Positions 50,923-60,578 of a stretch of 64,000 nt of DNA are shown here, piece by piece (the stretch's first letter is position 1; every line of letters begins with the position of its first letter). The position numbers and the translations under genes were made by a program. The stretch covers positions 105,247 to 169,246 of the forward strand of contig JAHDBD010000011.1 of assembly GCA_020630575.1 (NCBI GenBank). The letters run 5' to 3'. This stretch comes from Bernardetia sp. GTDB taxonomy: Bacteria; Bacteroidota; Bacteroidia; Cytophagales; Bernardetiaceae. Below the pieces are notes generated by a model that had not been told where the DNA came from, ran no database searches, and saw nothing but the letters and a program-made list of their open reading frames with translations.

Positions 50923-51031
50923 TATGAATTTTAAGTATTCTTTTAAGTGAAAGAAAACAGGAAGTATAAACTATACTATTTTTGTGTTTTTAATGCGTTG
51001 ATTGTCAATGTATTAAATTCGTAATTCCCCC

Positions 51032-51304
51032 TTAGGGTTTAAATTTAAAAACAACGAAACTAACCAAACCTATCCATACTAAAGCAATACCATAAGTAAT
51101 TATAAAATAACTTTTTTTCTGGTTCTTATGCCTAATTTTATACATTAAAAATAAAATACTAAATGCCCCTCCTAAGAGTTCATAGAAATGTAAAGTACGT
51201 TCTTTTATTCTCTTTTTAGATTGTATTGCTTTACGCTTGTCCCACCAAAAAATAATACCCGAAGCGATATTAATCAAAAATAAGTATACAAATAAATAGT
51301 TCAT
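51032..51304 (-). CDS. DUF1294 family membrane protein
   Basis: About 90 residues from the preferred start MNYLFVYLFLINIASG; the longer frame adds 13 residues without sense. The pattern WWDKRKAIQSKKRIKERTLH, ELLGGAFSILFLMYKIRHKN and QKKSYFII is the DUF1294 family (D-K...R-x-x-E, GG, RHK-x-x-K-x-x-F). Two or three membrane helices are present. Function unknown. Confidence 0.82.
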   Translation of the reverse strand: MNYLFVYLFLINIASGIIFWWDKRKAIQSKKRIKERTLHFYELLGGAFSILFLMYKIRHKNQKKSYFIITYGIALVWIGLVSFVVFKFKP

Positions 51305-51377
51305 TGAGCTATATTTTATAGTAGAGTACTGGACAGTTGCCAAAATAAATCAAATTGTTTTTATAAACCTAAACAAA

Positions 51378-51414
51378 AAAAGCCTATCCAACCAAAAAGA
51401 TTGAATAGGCTTTT
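51378..51414. terminator. Terminator of the subtilase gene
   Basis: AAAAGCCTAT (51378-51387) pairs with ATAGGCTTTT (51405-51414), 28 nt past the stop of the subtilase gene. T or A runs lie on both sides. Confidence 0.75.
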
Positions 51415-51442
51415 GCTTTTTTAAACTAAACTATTGTTTAAT

Positions 51443-53053
51443 TTACTCTTGTTCTAAAACTGCACTAATTGCTTTGTCAGCTTGGATAAAATTACCCGCT
51501 TTTTCACCAGCTTCCAATTCTTTACCTGTTGATTTCAAGATTTCAAAAGCAGCTTTTGTATCTAGTTCTGGGTTTAATGCTTTCATTACACCCAAAAGAC
51601 CAGCTACATAAGGAGTTGCCATTGAAGTACCGTTTAAGAATTTGTATGTTCCTTTAGGATAAGTAGAAAAAATCTGAACCCCAGGGGCTGCAATTCCCAT
51701 TTCCATATCTTGTACATGGTTAGAGAAAGGAGCAATACTCAAATCAGGAGAAATAGCTGAAACAGTGATTACACCATCTGCATTAGCGGGAGAAAAATCT
51801 TTTGCATTTTTGTTAGAGTTTCCTGCTGCTACTACCACAATCGCACCTGCTGCATTTGCATATTTTACAGCTTCTGAATATGCTTTTTGATGAGCATCAT
51901 TTGAAGGACCTCCCAAAGAAAGCGAAATTACATCTGCTCCTGCATCTGCTGCTTTGATAATTCCTGCCAAAACAGTTTCTTGAGAACCAAAACCAGCATC
52001 ATTTAATACTTTAATACTAGAAACCGTTACAAATTCAGAATTTGGAGAAAAAGAAGCGATTCCTTTACCATTGTTAGTTACTGCTGCTGCAATTCCTGCA
52101 CAATGTGTTCCGTGTCCTAGTTTATCATAATCGCTTTTCTTTTCAAGAGAAAGATAATTTGAAGTAATATCTTCGTGGTCAGCTTCTACACCTGTATCCA
52201 AAATAACAATTTTAGCTTTTTTCTTTGGCTTTTGTTCTTTCAAAGAAGCATACATTTCTGCTACTCCCATTTTCTCAAATCCCCAAAGGTCTTTTAAGTT
52301 AGGGTCATTGATTCCAAAAGAAGGTTTGTTTGGAGCTACATCAAAAGAAGTTGTTGGATTAGTTGGAAGCTCTAAAATTTCGTTGTTTTCTAAATAATCT
52401 ACTGCACCTGAGTTTTGAAGTTCGCCAATGATTACATCAATATTCTTTAACTGGAAAGTAGGAATATCTAAAATATAATATTCTTCTAATTCAGAATATT
52501 CATCGTGCTGTAAATCTGGAAATGCTCTACGAATAGACATACTGTATTTTTCCAAAATTGGAACAATAGCATCTTTATTAGCCATGTTCAAATCCAAAAG
52601 AAGCTCGCCATTTGCACTAAGATTTGAAGGCAAAGTAGCAGTTTCTTTATCGCCAATAATAGTTTCAGCTTCATTTGATTCCATTCCACAAGTAAAGCCA
52701 TTTTCGTAAGCATCTACTACTGCATCTCTACCTGCATCAAAAAAGAATAACTTTAGTCCTGCAATAACTGCAAAAATAGTAAAGTAAAGAACTTTAGGAC
52801 GAGGAGCAAAACGATTGAAAATCAGAATGACAATAGTAAGAATTGCCAAATCGGGAGCAAGAACACCCAAAAGATCATACATTACTCCACCATCATTAAA
52901 AAATAATGATAGAATATAAAGGAGTGAAGAAACAAAAAAGCTGTTTCTTGCAAAACCTGCTGCGTGTTGGCGTTCTTTCAGGAAGAAGTAAACTGCTGCT
53001 GAGAGCAGAATTCCACCATACGCTAAAGGATATAAGAAATTGAAATTTTCCAT
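51443..53053 (-). CDS. Membrane-anchored subtilisin-like serine protease
   Basis: A 536-residue S8 peptidase. Unusually, residues 1-115 form three or four membrane helices (LYPLAYGGILLSAAVYFFLK; SFFVSSLLYILSLFF; AILTIVILIFNRF; VLYFTIFAVIAGLKLFFF) in place of a signal peptide. A pro-domain-like region follows at about 140-245 (MSIRRAFPDLQHDE, IDVIIGELQNSGAVDYLENN). The catalytic triad is intact: Asp in IVILDTGVEADHED, His in LGHGTHCAG and Ser in NGTSMATPYVAG; the oxyanion Asn is in VVAAGNS. The protease domain would lie outside the inner membrane. Substrate unknown. Monocistronic. Confidence 0.9.
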   Translation of the reverse strand: MENFNFLYPLAYGGILLSAAVYFFLKERQHAAGFARNSFFVSSLLYILSLFFNDGGVMYDLLGVLAPDLAILTIVILIFNRFAPRPKVLYFTIFAVIAGLKLFFFDAGRDAVVDAYENGFTCGMESNEAETIIGDKETATLPSNLSANGELLLDLNMANKDAIVPILEKYSMSIRRAFPDLQHDEYSELEEYYILDIPTFQLKNIDVIIGELQNSGAVDYLENNEILELPTNPTTSFDVAPNKPSFGINDPNLKDLWGFEKMGVAEMYASLKEQKPKKKAKIVILDTGVEADHEDITSNYLSLEKKSDYDKLGHGTHCAGIAAAVTNNGKGIASFSPNSEFVTVSSIKVLNDAGFGSQETVLAGIIKAADAGADVISLSLGGPSNDAHQKAYSEAVKYANAAGAIVVVAAGNSNKNAKDFSPANADGVITVSAISPDLSIAPFSNHVQDMEMGIAAPGVQIFSTYPKGTYKFLNGTSMATPYVAGLLGVMKALNPELDTKAAFEILKSTGKELEAGEKAGNFIQADKAISAVLEQE

Positions 53054-53945
53054 AAAATTAGAGTTGATTTATTTTTAAAATGAGAATTTATTACAGATTG
53101 AGTTAGTTTTGAACTAAATAATTATCAAAATACACTTTTTTTGAACCATTACAAAATTAATGAGCTTTAATTATTTATAATTTAATGTTTTGGTTTATTT
53201 TCTTTTATAACATACCATCAAAACTACGTTAAATAGGAAATTAAAAACATATCTAATTATCATAACGTATTTTCTATCTGTCAAGGTTTCAAATCCAAAT
53301 TCTTTTAACCTTTTTATCTAGTTTTAAAATAATACTGTTTTTATTTTGATTAGATTTAAAATTAATTAGAGTACTTAGATTTAAAGAGCGTGATAGAGCA
53401 GATGGAAAAAATATTTTATCCAATGTCCAGTACTTTTTCATTTTTATTCTTTCTTTTTGTTCAGATTCCAAAACATATTAATTTTATGCAGAAAGGTAGT
53501 TTATGCGTTCCTTATAAATCTTATATAAACACATAAATAACTCCAAACTAAACCAAATACCAAACTTTAGTGGTCTAAATCTTAAACAAATTATTAAAAC
53601 TTATCACAGTTGGTAGTTCAGACTGCTGTTCTGAACATCACAAACAGTATTTTGTCAAATTCAATAGTCTAGAAGACTGTTATACAAAACTAACTGTGAT
53701 AACTTTTATTGTTAAAACGAATTTTCATAAAAAAATGAACAATAATTTTAGCTAAAAAGGATATGTTTTTCTGTTAAACTTCACTAAACAATGTCATTTC
53801 GTAAAACGAAATTTCTTTTTTTTCTGTATATTTAGATAAACAAATAGAAAAATGGTCATGTATTTGTGCCTACTTAAGTCAGCACACAATTATCTGAATA
53901 AAAATAAAAAAAGAAACTCATCAAAAAACTTTATATATTCTTCCT
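53054..53945. other. Long intergenic region
   Basis: Nearly 900 nt between a leftward protease gene and a rightward CtpA-type gene. It contains a 112-nt inverted-repeat element (listed separately). A 60-codon minus-strand frame at 53289-53471 lacks any recognisable feature and is not called. Otherwise AT-rich and empty. Confidence 0.45.
53596..53707. repeat. MITE-like composite inverted repeat
   Basis: An 18-bp end (53596-53613) and its inverted partner (53690-53707) match at 16 of 18 positions (core TTATCACAGTT). Inside are two further hairpins: GTTCAG...CTGAAC (53616-53635) and AGTCT-AGA-AGACT (53666-53678). No coding sequence. Confidence 0.5.
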
Positions 53946-55631
53946 ATGAAATTAAAATTGCCTAAACTAAAGCTTCCAAAGTTAAAAAAACGATTCAAAT
54001 ATAGCATTGCAGGACTTTTGATTGTCTTCATGACAGGTTCAGCTTTCTATAATCCAAGTGAAAAATACTTTGAGATTGCTAAAAACCTAGATATTTTTGC
54101 CACTCTTTTTAAGGAAGTCAACACATGGTATGTAGATGATGTAACGCCTTCAAAACTTATGAAAACAGGGATTGACGCCATGCTTGCGTCCCTTGACCCT
54201 TACACAAATTATATTTCAGAAGACCAAATTGAAGATTATCGAACCATGACTACTGGTGAGTATAGTGGAATCGGAGCAACAGTAGGAACTAGAGATGGAA
54301 GAATACTTATTATGATGCCCTTAGAGGGATTTGCTGCCGATAAAGCAGGAATAAAAACGGGTGATGAAATTATAGCCATAGATGGAATTTCATTAGCTGA
54401 CAAAACATATGATGAAACTAGCCAGCTTTTGAAAGGACAGGCAAAAACAGATGTAATACTTTCTATAAAGCGTTACGGACTAGAACAACCATTAGATATT
54501 ACAGTCACAAGAGAAAAAATTCAGACTTATAATGTTCCTTATTATGGAATGGTAACCTCAACTATTGGAATGATAAAATTGACTGATTTTACTCGTGATG
54601 CAAGCAAAGAAGTAAGAGATGCCTTATTAGATTTAAAATCACAAGGAGCTGAGAAAATTATCTTTGATGTTAGAGGAAATCCGGGTGGACTTTTAGATGA
54701 AGCAGTCAAAATTTCTAATATTTTTGTAGAAAAAGGAAAAGAAATTGTAAGTACGAAGGGAAAAGTAAAAGATTGGAACAAAACCTATAACGGACTTTCA
54801 GAAGCTACAGACACAGAAATTCCTTTGGTTGTCTTGACAAGTGGTACAAGTGCATCTGCTGCTGAAATTGTTTCTGGAGTTATTCAGGATTATGATAGAG
54901 GAGTTTTGATTGGAGAAAATACTTATGGAAAAGGACTTGTACAGGCTACTCGTTCACTTTCTTACAATTCAAAATTAAAAGTTACGATAGCAAAATATTA
55001 TATTCCAAGTGGAAGATGTATTCAAGCAATTGATTATGCCAACAGAAATGAAGATGGAAGTGTGGGCAAAATGCCTGATTCGCTTCGCATGCCTTTCAAA
55101 ACAGCTGCTGGGCGTATAGTGTACGATGGTGGGGGAGTAAAGCCAGATATTGCTATCAATCATGATTTTTATGCGCCTGTTACACAAACTTTAATCTTGA
55201 AAGGACTTTTATTTGACTATGCAAACAAATATTATTTTGAAAATAAGACAATTGCAGAAGCAAAAGAGTTTAATTTGACTAATACTGAATATGATAGTTT
55301 TATCAAATGGCTCTCTACTAAAGAATATGATTATACTACTAAAGTAGAAAAAATGATAAAACATTTGGAAGAAACTGCTCAAAAAGAAGATTCTTACGAA
55401 GCCTTAAAACCTCAAATTGATGAGTTTAAGAAAAGCATTGCTCACAATAAGGAAAATGATTTACGTAATCATAAAGCTGAAATTATTGAACTTTTAGAGC
55501 AAGAAATAGCAAAACGTTATTATTTAGAAAGAGGAGAAATGGAAGCTACTTTTGATGATGATCTAGATTTGAAAGCAGCTATTGAGGTGTTGAACGATGA
55601 AGCTAAGTATAAAAAAATATTAAGTAAGTAA
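53946..55631 (+). CDS. C-terminal processing peptidase (S41A, CtpA-type)
   Basis: A 561-residue periplasmic protease with an N-terminal membrane signal/anchor (YSIAGLLIVFMTGSAFY). The PDZ domain is at about 95-180 (GIGATVGTRDGRILIMMPLE; AGIKTGDEIIAIDG). The protease core has GNPGGLLDEAV, the nucleophile Ser in LTSGTSASAAEIVSG and the general-base Lys in YGKGLVQATRSL. A helical C-terminal part of about 150 residues follows, as in other Bacteroidota members. It would trim or degrade periplasmic proteins. It has a strong terminator of its own. Confidence 0.94.
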   Translation: MKLKLPKLKLPKLKKRFKYSIAGLLIVFMTGSAFYNPSEKYFEIAKNLDIFATLFKEVNTWYVDDVTPSKLMKTGIDAMLASLDPYTNYISEDQIEDYRTMTTGEYSGIGATVGTRDGRILIMMPLEGFAADKAGIKTGDEIIAIDGISLADKTYDETSQLLKGQAKTDVILSIKRYGLEQPLDITVTREKIQTYNVPYYGMVTSTIGMIKLTDFTRDASKEVRDALLDLKSQGAEKIIFDVRGNPGGLLDEAVKISNIFVEKGKEIVSTKGKVKDWNKTYNGLSEATDTEIPLVVLTSGTSASAAEIVSGVIQDYDRGVLIGENTYGKGLVQATRSLSYNSKLKVTIAKYYIPSGRCIQAIDYANRNEDGSVGKMPDSLRMPFKTAAGRIVYDGGGVKPDIAINHDFYAPVTQTLILKGLLFDYANKYYFENKTIAEAKEFNLTNTEYDSFIKWLSTKEYDYTTKVEKMIKHLEETAQKEDSYEALKPQIDEFKKSIAHNKENDLRNHKAEIIELLEQEIAKRYYLERGEMEATFDDDLDLKAAIEVLNDEAKYKKILSK

Positions 55632-55650
55632 TAACCAATTCAAGTTACGT

Positions 55651-55666
55651 ATCACAGACTGATAAG
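55651..55666. repeat. Short hairpin after the S41 peptidase gene
   Basis: CAGACT-GATA-AGTCTG, preceded by ACGTATCA. It recalls the TATCACAG...CAGACTG words in the 53.6-kb element. Confidence 0.35.
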
Positions 55667-55706
55667 TCTGAAATACTTATATCTTTAAAATAAAACCAAA
55701 ACAAAG

Positions 55707-55737
55707 ACGATATTTCGAAAGAAATATCGTTTTTTTG
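55707..55737 (+). terminator. Rho-independent terminator of the S41 peptidase gene
   Basis: ACGATATTTC-GAAA-GAAATATCGT followed by seven T, a stable GNRA-type tetraloop hairpin. Confidence 0.9.
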
Positions 55738-55777
55738 TGGAATAAAAATAACCAAAATAATTTAAATAAAATATAGT

Positions 55778-57919
55778 TTGAACCAACTCTCAAAAAGTCG
55801 TAGCCCTTATTTACTCCAACATGCTCAAAATCCTGTTTATTGGCAGATGTGGAATAATGAAACCTTACAGAAAGCAAAACAAGAAGACAAACCTATTTTG
55901 GTCAGTATTGGTTATTCGGCGTGTCATTGGTGTCATGTGATGGAACATGAAAGTTTTGAAAATGAAGCTGTTGCAAAAGTGATGAATGAGTATTTTGTGT
56001 GTATAAAAGTCGATAGAGAAGAACGCCCAGATGTAGATGCAATTTATATGGAAGCTGTGCAAATGATGGGTGTTTCGGGGGGATGGCCTCTGAATGTTTT
56101 TCTGACTTCTGATGCAAAACCATTTTGGGGAGGAACTTATTTTCCTGCTAATCAATGGGTTGATATTGTGCAGCAAATAGGAAAAGCGTATCAAAACCAA
56201 AGAGAAGAAGTAGAAGAGTCGGCAAATAAAGTAACCAAAGTTTTGTCTATTTCTACATTAGAAAGATATAACTTGAAAGATGTTTCTGAATTTGATATAA
56301 CTATTTTAGAAAAAGCCTTTGCTAGTTTAGAAAAACGTTTTGATAAAGAGTTTGGTGGAATCGGAGAAGCTCCAAAGTTTCCTATGCCGTCTTATTATTT
56401 GTTTTTGCTTCGTTATTATGATTTTCTGAATAGCAAAAGTGAAGAAAATAATGGTATAACAAATCCTATAAAAGAAAAAATACTAAGTCAAGTAAATCTC
56501 ACCCTCAATAAAATGGCTCAAGGTGGAATGTATGACCAAATTGGAGGAGGTTTTGCTCGTTATTCAGTAGATAGAGAATGGTTTGCGCCTCATTTTGAAA
56601 AAATGCTTTATGATAATGCTCAGTTGCTTTCTTTGTACGCTGAAGCCTATACAATTACAAAAGACAATACACAAAGAGAAGGTTATAGACAAACCATTGA
56701 AAAAACAACCGAATTTTTAACACGAGAATTACAAGACAAAAATGGAGGCTTTTATTCTGCTTTAGACGCTGATAGTGAAGGAAAAGAAGGGAAATTTTAT
56801 ACATGGACAATAGACGAAATAGAAAAAGTTTTTACAAAACACACATTTAAAAATTCTACAAACCCAGAACAGGATTTACAACTTTTTAAAAAATATTATT
56901 CCATTACTTCAATAGGAAACTGGGAAAATCCACACGCAACGGAAGGAGCAAATATTTTATATAGAAAAGATACAGATAAAGTTTTTGCTAAACAAAATGA
57001 TATTGATTTAAGTATTTTGAAAGGCAAAGTTAATGAGTGGCAAAATTATTTTTTAGAAGTTAGAAAAGAGAAAGTTCGTCCTAGTTTGGATGATAAAATC
57101 CTGACTTCGTGGAATGCACTTTTGATAAAAGGTTTTTGTAATGTCTATTCTGCTTTAGGAAATGAAAACGAAAGTGAGAAATATTTAGCTTTAGCTTTAC
57201 AGACAGCTGAATTTATAGAAAATAATCTTTTTGATAAAGAAAATAAATCTAAATTATATCATACTTTCAAAAATGGGACTGCTGAAATAGATGGTTTTTT
57301 AGAGGATTATGCACTTTTGATTGAATCTTATATTACCTTGTATCAAGTTTGTTTTGATGAAAAATGGATTCTAAGAGCTGACGAGTTGACAAAATATGTT
57401 TTTACTAATTTCTATGATAAGGAAGAAAAATTATTTTATTTTAGCGACCAATTGGGAAGTGAAAAATTAGTGGCTCAAAAGAAAGAAATCTTTGATAATG
57501 TAATCTCTTCTTCCAATTCTGTGATGGCAACAAATCTTTATTTTTTAGGAATTATCTTAGAAAATAATTTGTATAAAGAAACAAGCAAAGAAATGTTAGG
57601 AAAAGTAGCATCTTTGATTGCAGCCGAACCAAGACACGTTTCGAATTGGGCATCATTGTTTACATATTTCTTGACACCAACTCCACAAATAGTAATTGTT
57701 GGAGAAAATTATAAAGAAATTTTACAAGAGATTTCTAGTTTTTACATTCCAAATAAAGTAATTATTGCTGCAAAAAGTGAAGAAGAAGGACAAAAATCTG
57801 ATTTGCCACTTTTGGAAATGCGTCCAGTTATAAATAATAAAACAACAATTTATGTTTGCAAGAATAGAATGTGTCAGTTGCCTGTCAATAGTGTGGAAGA
57901 GGCTTTGAAACAGATTTGA
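55778..57919 (+). CDS. Thioredoxin-domain / six-hairpin glycosidase-like protein (YyaL/SSP411 family)
   Basis: A 713-residue cytoplasmic protein. The family N-terminus ([19 protein letters not shown]) decides the start, which is a TTG since no ATG precedes it in frame. The thioredoxin-like domain has [20 protein letters not shown] with a Cxx[21 protein letters not shown] and [10 protein letters not shown]. The remaining 550 residues are an alpha/alpha-toroid resembling N-acylglucosamine epimerases ([47 protein letters not shown]). The biological role of this widespread family is not known. Confidence 0.9.
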   Translation: MNQLSKSRSPYLLQHAQNPVYWQMWNNETLQKAKQEDKPILVSIGYSACHWCHVMEHESFENEAVAKVMNEYFVCIKVDREERPDVDAIYMEAVQMMGVSGGWPLNVFLTSDAKPFWGGTYFPANQWVDIVQQIGKAYQNQREEVEESANKVTKVLSISTLERYNLKDVSEFDITILEKAFASLEKRFDKEFGGIGEAPKFPMPSYYLFLLRYYDFLNSKSEENNGITNPIKEKILSQVNLTLNKMAQGGMYDQIGGGFARYSVDREWFAPHFEKMLYDNAQLLSLYAEAYTITKDNTQREGYRQTIEKTTEFLTRELQDKNGGFYSALDADSEGKEGKFYTWTIDEIEKVFTKHTFKNSTNPEQDLQLFKKYYSITSIGNWENPHATEGANILYRKDTDKVFAKQNDIDLSILKGKVNEWQNYFLEVRKEKVRPSLDDKILTSWNALLIKGFCNVYSALGNENESEKYLALALQTAEFIENNLFDKENKSKLYHTFKNGTAEIDGFLEDYALLIESYITLYQVCFDEKWILRADELTKYVFTNFYDKEEKLFYFSDQLGSEKLVAQKKEIFDNVISSSNSVMATNLYFLGIILENNLYKETSKEMLGKVASLIAAEPRHVSNWASLFTYFLTPTPQIVIVGENYKEILQEISSFYIPNKVIIAAKSEEEGQKSDLPLLEMRPVINNKTTIYVCKNRMCQLPVNSVEEALKQI

Positions 57920-57949
57920 TACTTGTATTATACTATACAATAAGATGCT

Positions 57950-57983
57950 TTTGTCGGTGTTTTAGTATAGAGACACCGACAAA
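57950..57983. repeat. Palindromic repeat family 1, copy f
   Basis: TTGTCGGTGT (57951-57960) pairs with ACACCGACAA (57973-57982). Compared with the copy at 44673, a T-A pair has become C-G on both arms, so pairing is kept. It lies between convergent genes. Confidence 0.6.
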
Positions 57984-58019
57984 CACATCTAAAATCCATT
58001 CTTAAACAACTTGAACATT

Positions 58020-58838
58020 TTAATTTTCAGGTGTTCCATCTGCTACCCAACATTCAATAGCTTTTATTTCTGCATCGGTTAGTTCACGACCAGAAGAAGC
58101 AGGAGGCATAGAACGAGCTGTGACACGACTCAACACTCGGGAAGAATTTTGAGAGACACCTCCAAAAGTAGATAAGTTTGGAGACTGATTACCTGAATGA
58201 CAGCCTGAAATAGCACAGTTTGTATTGATTATAGAAGCAATATTGTCTGTATAATTTATACCTGTTTTTAATGTTGTTTTTGCTGTTGCTTCACAGTTTT
58301 CTGAATCTTTTACTGTAATTGTATATTCTTTGGCAGTTAAGTTTTCAAAAATATTGCTGTTTTGGAATGCGCCTTCATCAATTTTATATTGTAAACTACC
58401 ACTTCCACCAGTTGCTGTCACTGTTATTTTTCCATTATCAGAATCACAACCTGTATTTTGAGAAGCCAAAGAAATAGTAGGAGCATCTGCATTTTCGACA
58501 GTAGTTTTACTTTCTTTAGTACAACCTTCATTATCTTTTACTGTAACAGTATATTCTCCAGCAGCTAGATTTTTAAAAGTATTACTACTTTGGAAGTCTC
58601 CATTTCCTAACTTATAGGTCAATGTTCCTGTTCCTCCTGCACCTGTGGCAGTTATCGAACCCGTATTTGTAGAACATCCTGTGCTTTCAGAAGTCAATGA
58701 TAATGTTGGAGGAGAGCTACAAGGAGTTGTATCTACTGGGTCTGGTGTTGGGTCTTCTTCACTACCTCCACAAGAAAAAAGAAGAATACTAGAAAAGAGC
58801 GTAAAAAATAGAAGAACAAATAAATAATTAGTTTTCAT
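58020..58838 (-). CDS. Lipoprotein with two SprB-like repeats and a c-type haem motif
   Basis: A 272-residue lipoprotein (lipobox LLFSC). After a Pro/Asp-rich linker come two SprB-type repeats of about 70 residues (LTSESTGCSTNTGSITATGA ... NLAAGEYTVTVKDNEGC and LASQNTGCDSDNGKITVTAT ... NLTAKEYTITVKDSENC). The last 75 residues look like a PSCyt1-type cytochrome c domain: NCAISGCHSG, RSMPPASSG with a candidate Met ligand, and LTDAEIKAIECWVADG. The haem motif is C-x4-C-H instead of the standard C-x2-C-H. It may be an outer-membrane electron-transfer or binding protein. Confidence 0.75.
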   Translation of the reverse strand: MKTNYLFVLLFFTLFSSILLFSCGGSEEDPTPDPVDTTPCSSPPTLSLTSESTGCSTNTGSITATGAGGTGTLTYKLGNGDFQSSNTFKNLAAGEYTVTVKDNEGCTKESKTTVENADAPTISLASQNTGCDSDNGKITVTATGGSGSLQYKIDEGAFQNSNIFENLTAKEYTITVKDSENCEATAKTTLKTGINYTDNIASIINTNCAISGCHSGNQSPNLSTFGGVSQNSSRVLSRVTARSMPPASSGRELTDAEIKAIECWVADGTPEN

Positions 58839-58917
58839 GAAATGGAATAATTCAGGATAAGTGTAAAAAAGTAATGATTAGAAGGGTATTTTTTTCAATA
58901 TAATAATTATAATTGAT

Positions 58918-59535
58918 TTATGGTTCTACTTTGTTAATCTCATTTAAGAATGTTACTAATTTTCTTGTTGCGATGGCTCTATGACTAATTTTATTTTTTT
59001 CTGATAAGCTCATTTGCGCAAAAGTTTTTTCATAACCATTAGGAATAAAAATAGGGTCATAACCAAAACCATCTTCTCCTGTGGGTTCAGTTATAATTTT
59101 TCCCTTTATTATTCCCTCAAACTGATGTTTTTTCCCATCTATGACAAGCGTAAAAACAGTTTTAAATTGTGCATTTCGATTTGTATAGCCTTCTGATTCT
59201 TTTTCACTTAGGTTTTTCAAAACTAATTTCATATTTTCTTTTGAATCTCTATATGAACCAACAATTTTGTCTGCATACATTGCAGAATCTACCCCCGGTT
59301 CTCCGTCTAAAGCTTCAATTTCTAATCCTGTATCATCTGCAAAGCAATTTGTATTATAATTTTGATAGACATACATTGCTTTCTGTTCCGAATTTCCTTC
59401 AATAGTTCGTGTAGTCTCTGGAATTTCTTCTGTACAACCAATTTCCTTCAAACTGACTAATTGAATAGTAGAAGGGATGGCAGCCGTTACTTCTTCTATT
59501 TTTTTTGCATTATTGGTAGCAAAACATATTTTCAT
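58918..59535 (-). CDS. rdgB: XTP/dITP diphosphatase (RdgB/HAM1)
   Basis: A 205-residue house-cleaning enzyme that hydrolyses non-canonical purine nucleoside triphosphates such as dITP and XTP to monophosphates. Motifs: MKICFATNNAKKIEEV at the N-terminus (substrate loop), FADDTGLEIEALDGEPGVDS with the metal and catalytic acids, TVFTLVIDG, and GEDGFGYDPIFIPNG, then MSLSEKNKISHRAIA. The length is usual. GVDSAMYA replaces the common GVYSARYAG. Monocistronic. Confidence 0.95.
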   Translation of the reverse strand: MKICFATNNAKKIEEVTAAIPSTIQLVSLKEIGCTEEIPETTRTIEGNSEQKAMYVYQNYNTNCFADDTGLEIEALDGEPGVDSAMYADKIVGSYRDSKENMKLVLKNLSEKESEGYTNRNAQFKTVFTLVIDGKKHQFEGIIKGKIITEPTGEDGFGYDPIFIPNGYEKTFAQMSLSEKNKISHRAIATRKLVTFLNEINKVEP

Positions 59536-59675
59536 AATTTTGATATTTTTGTTAGATAATTTTTTACAAATCTAATTATTTCTAGCTTAGGTAAAGTTAA
59601 AAAAGAAGTAAATGAAAACATATCTTCAGAATTTCGTTAGACTAAATAGTTTTAAAAATTTGTATTAAAAAAGAC

Positions 59676-60575
59676 ATGCACATTCACAAAATAAATCCAA
59701 ACTCACAAGAACACCAAAGTTTCCTAGCTCAAAATAAAAAAGACCCAATTACTGGAGATTCTATTTCAGAAGGTGATGAAGTCGTTTTTTGTGCAGGTTG
59801 TAAATCTGTTTTTTTACGTGATACATGGGAGTATTTGGGAGAAGAGCATTGTGAGCAGTACAAAACATTGATTGAATTTCCATCTACAATTATAAAAATA
59901 AATTTAACATCGAAAGAAGATATTCTGTTTTATGATTTTTTACCTCTTAAAAAAAATGAAATAAATAATGTACCACATACTGTAAATTCAAAATTATGGA
60001 AGAAAAAAAAAGGAAAGCTATCTAATTACAATTACTTTTTTCATAAGAGTCCTCTTTTTCTTGTATTAGTTTTATTGTCTTTTATAGTTGCTTATATATT
60101 TTATTCTATGATTAGTAGTTTGTTACCTTTTTTAGGTTCTCTTATTTTCTTGATAATTATTTATTTTATTGGAGAAATAGAACAGAACATTCAAGGTAAA
60201 AAGTTAGACAGTGTTCATAATGAATTTTCAGATGATGTTTTCTACATATCTAAAAAAGGCATAGGCTTTAGTAAAAAATTTGGAACGAAAGAGTTTCTAT
60301 TAGGATCTGATTGTATTCATTCTTTAAAATTTTATTTCTCTTCATTTTATGAGGATAATTTTTGCGTTATTCAAGATAAAAGTGGAGAGATAACAAAATT
60401 TGCAGTTATGAATCCACTAAAAGAGGACAATGAAACTATTTTTTTAAAAGCATTAAGTATGTTAACTGATAATTTTTCAATTTACCTAAAAGTTTATAGT
60501 GATTATACTGCTTATAATAAATTGGAATTTATAATAAAAAATAACAATTATAAGATTAATATTTATAAAAAATAA
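59676..60575 (+). CDS. Zinc-motif and membrane protein, first tandem paralogue
   Basis: A 299-residue protein. The N-terminus (MHIHKINPNSQEHQSFLAQN followed by KKDPITGDSISEGDEVVFCA) leads into C-A-G-C and a later E-H-C-E, resembling a partial RING/treble-clef zinc site. After a linker, two membrane helices (FLVLVLLSFIVAYIFYSMI; FLGSLIFLIIIYFIG) precede a PH-like C-terminal region (VFYISKKGIGFSKKFGTKEF). The stop is 3 nt from the start of a paralogue. The first 65 residues are nearly identical in the two, the rest diverged. Function unknown. Confidence 0.65.
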   Translation: MHIHKINPNSQEHQSFLAQNKKDPITGDSISEGDEVVFCAGCKSVFLRDTWEYLGEEHCEQYKTLIEFPSTIIKINLTSKEDILFYDFLPLKKNEINNVPHTVNSKLWKKKKGKLSNYNYFFHKSPLFLVLVLLSFIVAYIFYSMISSLLPFLGSLIFLIIIYFIGEIEQNIQGKKLDSVHNEFSDDVFYISKKGIGFSKKFGTKEFLLGSDCIHSLKFYFSSFYEDNFCVIQDKSGEITKFAVMNPLKEDNETIFLKALSMLTDNFSIYLKVYSDYTAYNKLEFIIKNNNYKINIYKK

Positions 60576-60578
60576 TCG

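Noticed and set aside
53289..53471. 60-codon minus-strand frame in the long spacer
   Set aside because: No signal, motif or promoter, and it lies in an otherwise empty spacer; it looks like chance.
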